Assembly (NCBI GenBank): GCA_947457285.1
Contig: CANGVZ010000020.1
Location: 1-14,039 of the forward strand
Source of the DNA: Flavobacteriales bacterium
GTDB lineage: Bacteria; Bacteroidota; Bacteroidia; Flavobacteriales_D; Sanyastnellaceae
Direction of reading: 5' to 3'
Length of the DNA: 14,039 nucleotides
In this document: positions 6,468-13,645 of the stretch, in pieces
Numbering within the stretch: position 1 is the stretch's first letter
Layout of the letters: each line of letters begins with the position of its first letter
Made by a program: the position numbers and the translations under genes
Notes under the pieces: model-generated
Database searches by the model: none
Seen by the model: the letters and a program-made list of their open reading frames with translations, nothing else
What the model was told of the DNA's origin: nothing

Positions 6468-9400
6468 TTAACTTCCTATTTTATTGAAATAGTTGTTGAC
6501 TTTGTCTTTGTAATAGGGTTTCAAATCTGGAGGTACCGTTCGCAATAGCTCCGTTTCTTGCTGCTTTTTGCGAACATACTCTTCGTACTTCTGTGGGTTG
6601 CTCACCGGAAAGTCTCGCGATTCATTCGATTTTCGTTGATTGTCCTGATCACGTGTGCGCTCTGCTTCCTCCGCCTTCAGCAATCGAATCATGATGTCTT
6701 GTTGTCTGCGCAATGTGTTTTCATCAATTTTATTATTGACGATGTCCTTTTGCAGCTGCTCCATGTCTTTCGCAATTTGCTTCATTTCATTGCCTTGACC
6801 ACTGCCGTCTTGGTTCAGTTCAGAGGCCTTTTCTTCCATCATTTTGCGTATTGCTGCTTGCTTCGCCGCCATTTCTGCAAGCTGCTTACTCATTTGTCCT
6901 TGTCCACCTTTGTTGTCGCCCTTATTCTGTCCTTTCTTTTTCATTTCCTCAAGCTGTTTTGAAAGGGCTTCTTGCATTTTTTTAATATCTCCAGCGCTTG
7001 GTTTTGGTTTGCTGCCGCTGCCTCCTGGCTTTTCACAATTGCCTTGACCTGGCTTGCTCTGCGATTGTTGCTGCTGCATTTGCTTCAATGCTTCGTCGAG
7101 CATTAGCGCCAAATTATTAAATGATGTCATTGCATATTGCTGAGCTGTAGTAATCTCAGGCGTACGCTTATCTGGAACGCCTTCCAAGGCGGTTTGCATA
7201 TTGTCGTTGATCTGATTGATCTCACGATTCACAGCCGCCGAAATTTGAGGTACGCGCTTACTCAAGGCAAACAATGAGTCTTCAACCATCTTCGCGTCAT
7301 CTTTCAGCTTGCGCTGTATCTGGCCCAGCTTGATGTATTGTGGATCGCGCATATCCGTTTTCTTAAAGCGATTCATCAAAGCTTCCTGATCAAAACTGAG
7401 CGTAATGATGTTCTCCAGCAAAGCTCGCAAAGCATCCATGTCTTCCTGCTGTTGTTCCTGTTCTGCTCCCTGCATGGCCATTTCCATTTGCTGTTGCATT
7501 TGCTTCATCTTATCTGCAGCAGACTTTTGTGATTTACTCGCTCCACTCTTCTTGTTTTTTTGAAGCTGATCAGAGCTTTCTTTCTGATCCTTCTGTATTT
7601 CTTGCTCTTGCTGCTCGGTATCAGGCATTGGGTTTGGACTTTCCAGTTCTTGGTTCTTTTTCTCCAAATCTTCCATGTCCTTTTTCACGTCCTCAAACTC
7701 TTTATTGAGCTCATCTTGCTTCTCCTTCAACTCCTCTGAATTCGCATCTTTTTGTTCACTTTCCTTGCTCAGCTCCTCTTGCTTCTCTGCAAGTTTTTCC
7801 AGCTTCTCCAAAGTTTGTTCGAACTTCTGCTCAAACTCTAATTGCTTAAACTGTTCCAAGGCACGATCAAGCTCTTTCTCCATGTCTTCAGCATTCATCT
7901 GCATCTTGTCGAGCTCTTTTTGTATTTCGTTTTTGTCCAGCTCTTCCATCATTTTACGAATCTCTTCCATCAGCTTTTCTAACTCTGGATTCATAATTTC
8001 ATCCATCAATTTTTCAAGCTGTTGCTGCTTTTCCAACAAGTTTTCCTGCTGCTGAAATTCGTTTTGCTGATTGTTCTTTTCTTTATTTTCTTTTTGAATA
8101 TCCTGAATTTGTTTCTGCAATTCTTGTTGTCTTTTCAGAATATCCTCCATCTTTTTCTTATCCTGCCAAGTCATTTCTTTTTTCTCCAAAAGTTGACGTT
8201 GCAAGTCCTCCAGTTCCTTCTCTAATTTTTTCGAGTCTTTCAGGCTCTCTTCCAATTTTGACTTGATGTCTTCATTCTTTTGCTCCACCATTGCCTGAAG
8301 CTCATCCTCTGACGGAAGCTTGTATTCCAGCGTGGCGCTTCTCGTTGACTTACTTCCATTGACCCCGTCATTATCCCAAACTTCAAAATAATAATTCAGC
8401 ACATTTCCTGGCTGCACATTGAGTTCGTCCAAATTCCACGTGAAAAAGAAGTTGTCGGTACTCATCTGATTTGACACTCCAATTTCTTTTACCACCCATG
8501 AAGCGCTTTCGTCGCCATCCGATTTTCTCAACTGATAATTGAAAGTGAGCTTTTTAAAGCCATAGTCATCCTTCACATCACCTGTAAAGTAGAGCTGTTT
8601 GAGCGACATGCTATCGCGCTCTTCATTTACGTTGATATTGGGATAAAGGTCTGGAACCACTTGTATTCTGTACAATACACTGTCTGCACCGCTTATGTAT
8701 TGATTCGCGGCGTGCACTACATATTCGGTATTGGCTAAGGCTGTTTTCGAAAATTTAAAGAGATCATTGCTGTTGTTCAAAACATAGGTGCTGTCGCCAT
8801 ATCGAATGCTTAGCACTTCCGTATTTTTCGTGTTAAAATCCCAGTTGATGCGTGTTCCAACGGGTACGGTTACATCTCCCGTGTTTCGTATCGTTTCATT
8901 GATTTTTTTCGTGTAGGCCGGATAGTTCAGTGCTAACGCAAAATCCACAAGAGCTGGCACGGGGAAAACTTCGAGCTCATACATGTCGCTGTAGAACCCT
9001 GATGCATAAAAGTTAAATGCCATGGTTTCTTTCACATTTCTAAGGGTGTATGAAAAATGAAAAGCATCCTTTCTTTCCAAAAGATATTGCTGGTCGTTTA
9101 ATACCAAATAAACCTTTTCGGGAATTTCCTTACCCTTCAATGTAATATTAATCGTGAAGTCCTGATTCTGCGCGGCCTTTAGCTCTTCGTTGTCAACAGA
9201 AATCTTAAACGGAGCCTCTTCTACTATGAGTTGTCCGTGTTTGATCAATCGTTCCGTTGGTTTCGTCAGAATGCTCGGCGCAGCGAAAAGAATAATCAGA
9301 AAAACCGCAACTGGAGGTATCGCAAATTTCAAATACTTTCTATTCTCCTTAAAGTCAATGGCACTCGAAAACGGCACCGGGCGCAATTGCTTTATCTTCT

Positions 9401-9803
9401 GCTCAATACCTGCATAAAGCAATGAATTGTCTTGATCTTTATCTGCAAGCGCTTTTAGTTGAAGCGTGTTTAGCAATTTATCCTGAACCTGTGGAAAGTG
9501 CTTTCCGATAATCTCTGCGGCTTGGTTGTGTGAGATCACCTTACCAAGTCGGAAGATTTTGAATAAAGGAATCACAATGTTTCGAACGATAATAGCGAGT
9601 GCTGATAACACAAATGCGTAAAAGAGAATCGTTCTCATTAAAATGGAAAACCTCCCAAAATACTCAAGCAGCGTTACCAACAAGTAAGCTCCCATAATCA
9701 GCGCCACGCAATAGATTGCGCCACGAAGCATCTTGTTTTTGTAATACTTTCTGGTGAATTGATCCAGCTTACCTAATAACTCATCGTATCCGTTTACGCG
9801 CAT
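6468..9803 (-). CDS. DUF4175-type large membrane-anchored coiled-coil protein
   Basis: From the ATG at 9803 the protein is 1111 aa. A TTG four codons upstream is also in frame, but it lies in the Shine-Dalgarno site GGGAGG (9808-9813), so ATG is the start. The N-terminus has two membrane segments (about 27-48 and 58-82), a conserved cytoplasmic stretch (AAEIIG.HFPQVQDKLLNTLQL, about 95-116) and a third segment (about 160-178). A beta-rich presumably periplasmic region (about 180-500) follows. Then comes a very long, highly charged E/K/Q-rich coiled coil (about 505-780), further Gln/Lys/Gly-rich helices, and a conserved-looking end (PPDLKPYYKDKVNNYFNKI). The N-terminal layout and the PxxLKPYYK end fit Bacteroidota proteins annotated as DUF4175 family; the function is unknown. 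The gene has its own promoter just after gatA. A structural or cell-envelope role is inferred. Confidence 0.85.
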   Translation of the reverse strand: MRVNGYDELLGKLDQFTRKYYKNKMLRGAIYCVALIMGAYLLVTLLEYFGRFSILMRTILFYAFVLSALAIIVRNIVIPLFKIFRLGKVISHNQAAEIIGKHFPQVQDKLLNTLQLKALADKDQDNSLLYAGIEQKIKQLRPVPFSSAIDFKENRKYLKFAIPPVAVFLIILFAAPSILTKPTERLIKHGQLIVEEAPFKISVDNEELKAAQNQDFTINITLKGKEIPEKVYLVLNDQQYLLERKDAFHFSYTLRNVKETMAFNFYASGFYSDMYELEVFPVPALVDFALALNYPAYTKKINETIRNTGDVTVPVGTRINWDFNTKNTEVLSIRYGDSTYVLNNSNDLFKFSKTALANTEYVVHAANQYISGADSVLYRIQVVPDLYPNINVNEERDSMSLKQLYFTGDVKDDYGFKKLTFNYQLRKSDGDESASWVVKEIGVSNQMSTDNFFFTWNLDELNVQPGNVLNYYFEVWDNDGVNGSKSTRSATLEYKLPSEDELQAMVEQKNEDIKSKLEESLKDSKKLEKELEDLQRQLLEKKEMTWQDKKKMEDILKRQQELQKQIQDIQKENKEKNNQQNEFQQQENLLEKQQQLEKLMDEIMNPELEKLMEEIRKMMEELDKNEIQKELDKMQMNAEDMEKELDRALEQFKQLEFEQKFEQTLEKLEKLAEKQEELSKESEQKDANSEELKEKQDELNKEFEDVKKDMEDLEKKNQELESPNPMPDTEQQEQEIQKDQKESSDQLQKNKKSGASKSQKSAADKMKQMQQQMEMAMQGAEQEQQQEDMDALRALLENIITLSFDQEALMNRFKKTDMRDPQYIKLGQIQRKLKDDAKMVEDSLFALSKRVPQISAAVNREINQINDNMQTALEGVPDKRTPEITTAQQYAMTSFNNLALMLDEALKQMQQQQSQSKPGQGNCEKPGGSGSKPKPSAGDIKKMQEALSKQLEEMKKKGQNKGDNKGGQGQMSKQLAEMAAKQAAIRKMMEEKASELNQDGSGQGNEMKQIAKDMEQLQKDIVNNKIDENTLRRQQDIMIRLLKAEEAERTRDQDNQRKSNESRDFPVSNPQKYEEYVRKKQQETELLRTVPPDLKPYYKDKVNNYFNKIGS

Positions 9804-9807
9804 AATT

Positions 9808-9813
9808 CCTCCC
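9808..9813 (-). promoter_or_regulatory. Strong Shine-Dalgarno site of the DUF4175-type gene
   Basis: On the minus strand GGGAGG is followed by AATT and then ATG. It is the only clear Shine-Dalgarno site I see before a gene in this window. It decides the ATG at 9803 over the upstream TTG. Confidence 0.75.
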
Positions 9814-9837
9814 AACGACTTTAGACTAGTCGATATT

Positions 9838-9868
9838 CAAAAGTAAATAAAACAAAATCAGTTACAAC
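9838..9868 (-). promoter_or_regulatory. Bacteroidota-type promoter of the DUF4175-type gene
   Basis: On the minus strand GTTG (9865-9868) is followed by exactly 19 bases and then TACTTTTG (9838-9845), a perfect TAnnTTTG -7 box. It lies between the gatA stop (9877) and the ATG at 9803, so this gene can be transcribed independently of tatA-gatA. Confidence 0.8.
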
Positions 9869-9876
9869 ACTTTGAA

Positions 9877-11298
9877 CTAGAAGTTCATCAAGTAATTAGA
9901 AAAACTTAAGAGATTCTTCTCATCAAAGCTTTTACCCATTACCTGAATGCCGAACGGCAAGCCAGACTTTTTAGTTCCCAAAGGCAGTGATATTGCTGGA
10001 ATTCCTACAAGATTCGCCTGTACAGTGAATATATCTTCAAGGTACATGGCGATAGGATCTTTGGTGTTTTCTCCCAACTTGAAAGCCTCGTTGGTCGATG
10101 TTGGCAATAAAATAAAGTCGTATTGCTCAAGAACTTGAGCTGTTTTGTCTCTGAGCAATCTTCTTACTTGCTGCGCTCTGCCATAGTAAGCGTCATAGTA
10201 TCCAGAACTCAAAACGAACGTGCCGAGCATAATGCGGCGCTTTACTTCTTTTCCAAATCCTTCGCTACGGCTCTTTTTATAGGTGTTGTCAATTCCTTTC
10301 GCCTCTTTACTTCTGTATCCAAAGTGAATACCGTCGTAACGCGCCAAATTGGAGCTCGCCTCTGCTGTGGTCAACACATAGTATGCTGGCACGAGGTATT
10401 TGAGATAAGGAAAATCAACAGCCTCTACCGTGTGGCCTTCATCTTTGAGTTTTTGAATTACCTCAACGATGCGTTGTTTTACTTCTTCATTGAGGCCTGG
10501 GCTTTCGATGCATTCCTTAAAGAACGCAATTTTTCTTTTGGAAGTGTTGTTCTCAAATGAAGCGTACTGGTCTACTTTTTTCGCAGAAGCTGTGCTGTCG
10601 AAATCATCTGCTCCGGCCATTATTTCGAGAAGCAGGGCAGCATCATAGACGCTTCTGGTCATGGGGCCAATTTGGTCGAAACTCGAAGCATAAGCGAGCA
10701 GGCCGTGGCGAGAAATTCTGCCGTATGTAGGTTTCAATCCTACGATGCCCGTTAGCGAAGCTGGTTGACGAATCGAACCTCCCGTGTCGCTTCCAAGGGC
10801 CGCAAGGCACAAGTCTGCCGCCACTGCGGCTGCAGAACCTCCTGAAGATCCGCCAGGAACGCGTGCCTCATCGAGTGGATTCAATACTGCGCCGTAAGCG
10901 CTATTTTCGTTGGACGAGCCCATCGCAAATTCATCGCAGTTTACACGGCCGATAAAAATTGCGTCTTCCGCCAACAACCGCTCAACAACGGTGCTATTGA
11001 AAAGAGACGTAAATCCTTCAAGAATTTTCGATGAACCAGAAACTTTATGTCCCTCGTAACAAATATTGTCCTTGAGAGCAATCACCATTCCCGCGAGGCG
11101 ACCAGCGGTACCGGCATTAAATTTTTCTTGAATTTTCGCAGCGCGATTTTGCGCTTCTTCACCCCAAACTTCCAGAAATGCGTTGAGGTGTTTTTTTTCA
11201 TCAATATTTTTTAGGTAATAGTTTACCAAGTCAGGAATGGTGCACACTCCCTGGCGAAGATCATTTTGAACCTCGGTTATTGATGTGTATTTTCTCAC
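9877..11298 (-). CDS. gatA: Aspartyl/glutamyl-tRNA(Asn/Gln) amidotransferase subunit A
   Basis: The protein is 473 aa, the glutaminase/amidase subunit of the GatCAB complex. It releases ammonia from glutamine so that GatB can convert Glu-tRNA(Gln) or Asp-tRNA(Asn) to the amidated form in the cytoplasm. The amidase signature is intact: Lys76 (ALKDNI), cis-Ser151 (GGSSGGSAAAVAA) and nucleophile Ser175 (DTGGSIRQPAS). The 75- and 24-residue spacings equal those of the Staphylococcus aureus enzyme (Lys79, Ser154, Ser178). The Gln-binding region around GSDTGGS and the MTRSVYDAALLLEIMAG stretch are also typical. The start codon is GTG (11296-11298); no ATG lies nearby in frame. It starts 14 bases after the tatA stop, so the two are probably co-transcribed. 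gatB and gatC are not in the window, which is usual where the subunits are dispersed. Confidence 0.97.
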   Translation of the reverse strand: MRKYTSITEVQNDLRQGVCTIPDLVNYYLKNIDEKKHLNAFLEVWGEEAQNRAAKIQEKFNAGTAGRLAGMVIALKDNICYEGHKVSGSSKILEGFTSLFNSTVVERLLAEDAIFIGRVNCDEFAMGSSNENSAYGAVLNPLDEARVPGGSSGGSAAAVAADLCLAALGSDTGGSIRQPASLTGIVGLKPTYGRISRHGLLAYASSFDQIGPMTRSVYDAALLLEIMAGADDFDSTASAKKVDQYASFENNTSKRKIAFFKECIESPGLNEEVKQRIVEVIQKLKDEGHTVEAVDFPYLKYLVPAYYVLTTAEASSNLARYDGIHFGYRSKEAKGIDNTYKKSRSEGFGKEVKRRIMLGTFVLSSGYYDAYYGRAQQVRRLLRDKTAQVLEQYDFILLPTSTNEAFKLGENTKDPIAMYLEDIFTVQANLVGIPAISLPLGTKKSGLPFGIQVMGKSFDEKNLLSFSNYLMNF

Positions 11299-11312
11299 AA
11301 AAAAACTCTTAA

Positions 11313-11477
11313 TTAGTTGGCGTTATCGCCTTCTTTCGTCTCGCCCTTACTAGCGTCTTTAAATTCTTTGATTCCCTTTCCAAGACCTCTGAACAACTCT
11401 GGAATCTTTTTTCCCCCGAATAAAAGAAGGATAATACCTAGGATGAGAAGTATTTCAGTAACTCCGAACTTACCCAT
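11313..11477 (-). CDS. tatA: Sec-independent (twin-arginine) translocase subunit TatA/E
   Basis: The protein is 54 aa (MGKFGVTEILLILGIILLLF, then GGKKIPELFRGLGKGIKEFK and a short charged tail). The layout is the TatA family hallmark: a short N-terminal membrane helix (about 6-20), the FGGKKIPEL hinge, and an amphipathic helix with G.G..IKEFK. Together with TatC it forms the membrane pore that exports folded, often cofactor-containing proteins with twin-arginine signals. The C-terminal tail is very short (DASKGETKEGDNAN), near the lower limit for the family. It is followed after 14 bases by gatA on the same strand and preceded by a TATCTTTG -7 box at 11515-11522. tatC is not in the window. Confidence 0.95.
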   Translation of the reverse strand: MGKFGVTEILLILGIILLLFGGKKIPELFRGLGKGIKEFKDASKGETKEGDNAN

Positions 11478-11514
11478 TTTGATTTGTTTTTATGATAACA
11501 TTGAGATAATTCGG

Positions 11515-11555
11515 CAAAGATATATGAGAATGGGCTTTCGTTGGACTAAACGAAA
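11515..11555 (-). promoter_or_regulatory. Probable tatA promoter with an overlapping dyad
   Basis: On the minus strand TATCTTTG (11515-11522) is a perfect -7 box about 38 bases before the tatA ATG. No good TTG box lies 19 bases upstream. Instead a 7-bp perfect inverted repeat, TTTCGTT-6-AACGAAA (11536-11555), covers the place of the -33 box, as an activator or repressor site might. Confidence 0.5.
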
Positions 11556-11584
11556 TGAGATTCTTTGTTAAACAGGGGGGAAAT

Positions 11585-11614
11585 AAAAAAGCCTCACTGT
11601 TCGTGAGGCTTTTT
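11585..11614. terminator. Terminator after tRNA-Cys
   Basis: A 7-bp stem, GCCTCAC (11591-11597) with GTGAGGC (11603-11609), has a 5-base loop. It is flanked by AAAAAA on the left and TTTTT on the right, so on either strand the hairpin is followed by a T-run. It directly follows the tRNA 3' end on the minus strand. Confidence 0.85.
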
Positions 11615-11687
11615 GGAGGTCCCGAGCGGATTCGAACCGCTGTACGAGGTTTTGCAGACCTCTGCCTAGCCGCTCGGCCACAGGACC
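11614..11687 (-). tRNA. tRNA-Cys, anticodon GCA
   Basis: The minus-strand cloverleaf is complete. The acceptor stem GGTCCTG pairs with CGGGACC (one G-T pair). The D arm contains GGCTAGG. The anticodon stem GAGGT/ACCTC encloses CTGCAAA, giving anticodon GCA. The T arm AGCGG/CCGCT encloses TTCGAAT. The discriminator base is T (U73), the identity base of tRNA-Cys, and CCA is encoded at 11614-11616. The gene is 74 bases with CCA, the usual size. It has its own promoter (11703-11732) and terminator (11585-11614). Confidence 0.96.
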
Positions 11688-11702
11688 ACATTTTTGAGGC
11701 TG

Positions 11703-11732
11703 CAAATATAACCGATTTGTATTGCCAACAAA
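11703..11732 (-). promoter_or_regulatory. Bacteroidota-type promoter of tRNA-Cys
   Basis: On the minus strand TTTG (11729-11732) is followed by 18 bases and TATATTTG (11703-11710), both boxes matching consensus. The predicted start is about 10 bases upstream of the mature tRNA 5' end. A perfect 8-bp inverted repeat, CGATTTGT (11713-11720) and ACAAATCG (11741-11748), brackets the -33 box. Confidence 0.78.
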
Positions 11733-11796
11733 GAATAAACACAAATCGTTTTTAATAAAAATGAAATTTCTTCGTTACGCATGCAGGTCAAAATGA

Positions 11797-11804
11797 TAAT
11801 TTTG
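11797..11804 (+). promoter_or_regulatory. Probable -7 box of the coiled-coil protein gene
   Basis: TAATTTTG matches TAnnTTTG and lies 30 bases before the ATG at 11835. The -33 box is poor (only TTCGTT in roughly the right place). The box sits in a near-palindrome, CAAAAT-GATA-ATTTTG (11789-11804), which could be an operator or simply chance. Confidence 0.5.
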
Positions 11805-11834
11805 CCCATGCAAGGAAATTAAAACCAATTCATT

Positions 11835-12707
11835 ATGAGCAACAAAGTATATATCGGAATTATCGCTGTACTTGCGGTATTGTGCATTTATCTGGGTATT
11901 CAGGTAAAAAACGTAAATGAAAAAATCGTTTACATCGACCGTGAAAAGAACACCATCATGGACGAGCGCGATGTGTTGGCTGTAGAGCTTGAACAAATGC
12001 GCATGGGCTATGACACGCTTCAAACGGATAATGCCGAAATGGCTTCGAAGATTGCAGAACAGCAATCTCAAATTGAAAGCCTTATCAAAAAAGCTAAAAA
12101 CAAAGACTACGATATTTCAAAGCTCAAGGCTGAAGCCGAAACTTTGAGATCCATCATGAAAGGATATATTCACCAGATCGATTCTTTACAACAAGCCAAC
12201 GACAGATTGTTTGCTGAGAAAGAAGCTGAAGCAAGTCGTGCCAATCAAGCCGAGGAGCGCAGCAAATCTCTTGAAGGCGATTTGAATGTGACCAAAGAAA
12301 TGGTAAGCAAGGGCTCTGTGCTCTCTACCGGTGAATATGCAAATACTGGTATCAACCTTCGCAATAGCGGAAAGCAGACAGAAACTGACCGTGCGAGCCG
12401 CGCAGAGATGATCAAATCTTGCTTCACTGTGCGTAAAAATGCCATTGTAAAGCCTGGAACAAAGCGTATTTATTTACGCATCGTTGGTCCAGATGGCAAG
12501 GTACTTCCTGGTGCAAACGCAGGATCCATTACAGTTGATGGAAAAGAAGAGGTAGCAAGTGTTTCCCGTGAAATCGACTACCAAAATCAAGACACCGATG
12601 TCTGCGTGTTTTACGAAGCCAAAGGCGAGTTGAAAAAAGGTAATTACAAAATCTTCACCTACGAATCAAACAACCTTATTGGTCAAAGCGATTTGACTTT
12701 GAAATAG
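11835..12707 (+). CDS. Membrane-anchored coiled-coil protein with C-terminal beta domain, unknown function
   Basis: The protein is 290 aa. Residues about 6-24 form a single N-terminal membrane anchor without a signal-peptidase site. They are followed by a long charged heptad-rich coiled coil (about 27-155) and a linker (about 156-188, GVST-rich). A compact C-terminal domain follows (about 190-290) with strand-like segments: KSCFTVRKNAIVKPG, KRIYLRIVGPDGKVL, ITVDGKEE, DTDVCVFYEAKGELKKGNYKIF, and ESNNLIGQSDLTLK. The last domain resembles a small Ig-like sandwich. The topology is probably N-in with the coiled coil and sandwich in the periplasm. I recognise the architecture as a recurrent Bacteroidota hypothetical but know no assigned function. 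It is divergent from tRNA-Cys and has its own -7 box and its own terminator, so it is probably monocistronic. Confidence 0.88.
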   Translation: MSNKVYIGIIAVLAVLCIYLGIQVKNVNEKIVYIDREKNTIMDERDVLAVELEQMRMGYDTLQTDNAEMASKIAEQQSQIESLIKKAKNKDYDISKLKAEAETLRSIMKGYIHQIDSLQQANDRLFAEKEAEASRANQAEERSKSLEGDLNVTKEMVSKGSVLSTGEYANTGINLRNSGKQTETDRASRAEMIKSCFTVRKNAIVKPGTKRIYLRIVGPDGKVLPGANAGSITVDGKEEVASVSREIDYQNQDTDVCVFYEAKGELKKGNYKIFTYESNNLIGQSDLTLK

Positions 12708-12729
12708 TCTGTGTTGAGAGAAAGATACA

Positions 12730-12762
12730 AGGCCATTTTGCTTTTGCAAAGTGGCTTTTTTT
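12730..12762 (+). terminator. Intrinsic terminator after the coiled-coil gene
   Basis: GCCATTTTGC (12732-12741) pairs with GCAAAGTGGC (12746-12755), with one G-T pair and a TTTT loop, and is followed by seven T residues (12756-12762). The convergent gene's stop codon (12761-12763) lies at the end of the T-tract. Confidence 0.85.
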
Positions 12763-13645
12763 ATTTCTTTACCAGAGGGAAATAGCATCCAAATGCCCAG
12801 CTTCGCTCAAAGAAATCAATCTTCTGAGAAGCTCTACTGTCCAAGTGATCTTGAAGCATAATGTCCGTCAAGTTGGTCTTGCCAAGCTGCATGTTTCCTT
12901 GAATAAAAAAATGCTTGAAGAACTCGAATCTCATGCCCATTGCTAAGCTATAACCGTAGCCCGCCACATGAGGCTTGTTTCGATAGTGCACGCCGAAAAA
13001 TGTAAAGTCTGTCCACGGGAGCATAAATCCAACGCTTGCTGCGCCATTCGCTGCAAGGGTGTGCTTTCCATTCTTGCTCATCCAAAGCGGCAATCTTTGT
13101 TCAATTGCAAATCGCACAAAATTGAACCCATCGCTATGATGCAAATCAATAAAGTTTGGAGTAATCACAACCCATTCGTCGTTGAATGTTCCGACCATGT
13201 TTCCACCGGGATTGAAGCGCTCGTCGACGTATCCAGACATTTTTACTCTTTGCGTGGTGATTACATGATATTTCATGTGATCCCAGCCGAGCGAAAGTGC
13301 GGTATTCTTTTTTACGTAATAGCCGAGACGAAAATTAAATTGTGGAATGGTGAGCTTTGTAGGATCAAAATAAACTGATGGTTTGAAAGTCTCAGGCATA
13401 TCCTCTGCGTCCACTTCGTAAAGTGTAAAGTCAAAACCATCACCCTTGAAATGGATGTCCGACTCATCATAAAACGCTCGATTGTAGCCCCATGTAAAAA
13501 ACATTTGTCCTTCCCTATTTCCCAATAAATCCAATGGTGATTTGCGTTCTTCATTCTGACATATTCCCAGCATAGGAACGAATAAGAATGCATAAGATAT
13601 GATTTTCAGTATGCGTTCTTTTGCTTCAAATCTTTTGAGATGCAT
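12761..13645 (-). CDS. Secreted beta-barrel-like envelope protein, Bacteroidota hypothetical
   Basis: From the ATG at 13645 the protein is 294 aa. The open frame extends to 13918, but that part is antisense to yraN and not protein-like. The ATG at 13645 gives a plausible signal peptide (basic start, hydrophobic core IISYAFLFVPMLGI, about 30 residues). The mature protein contains the segments GQMFFTWGYNRAFY, SDIHFKGDGFDFTL, DPTKLTIPQFNFRLGYYV, ALSLGWDHMKY and DGFNFVRFAIEQR, and ends in an aromatic-rich strand-like segment (SWAFGCYFPLVKK). This matches my memory of a recurrent Bacteroidota outer-membrane barrel-like hypothetical family (SDIHFKG and TIPQFN motifs). No enzyme motif is recognised. 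The ATG directly abuts the divergent yraN ATG (ATGCAT), so its promoter must lie in yraN; TAATTTTG at 13660-13667 is a candidate -7 box. Confidence 0.82.
   Translation of the reverse strand: MHLKRFEAKERILKIISYAFLFVPMLGICQNEERKSPLDLLGNREGQMFFTWGYNRAFYDESDIHFKGDGFDFTLYEVDAEDMPETFKPSVYFDPTKLTIPQFNFRLGYYVKKNTALSLGWDHMKYHVITTQRVKMSGYVDERFNPGGNMVGTFNDEWVVITPNFIDLHHSDGFNFVRFAIEQRLPLWMSKNGKHTLAANGAASVGFMLPWTDFTFFGVHYRNKPHVAGYGYSLAMGMRFEFFKHFFIQGNMQLGKTNLTDIMLQDHLDSRASQKIDFFERSWAFGCYFPLVKK

Noticed and set aside
7675..8055. Plus-strand Ser-rich open frame of 126 codons, and similar frames at 6558-6962, 7338-7532 and 8022-8225
   Set aside because: They are antisense to the coiled coil of the DUF4175-type gene. 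Biased Glu/Lys/Gln codons on one strand read as Ser/Phe/Leu runs on the other.
10123..10560. Plus-strand open frame of 145 codons
   Set aside because: It is antisense to gatA, which is intact and has all catalytic residues.
11470..11742. Minus-strand open frame of 90 codons, and the opposite frame at 11555-11755
   Set aside because: They run across tRNA-Cys, its promoter and its terminator, which explain the sequence fully.
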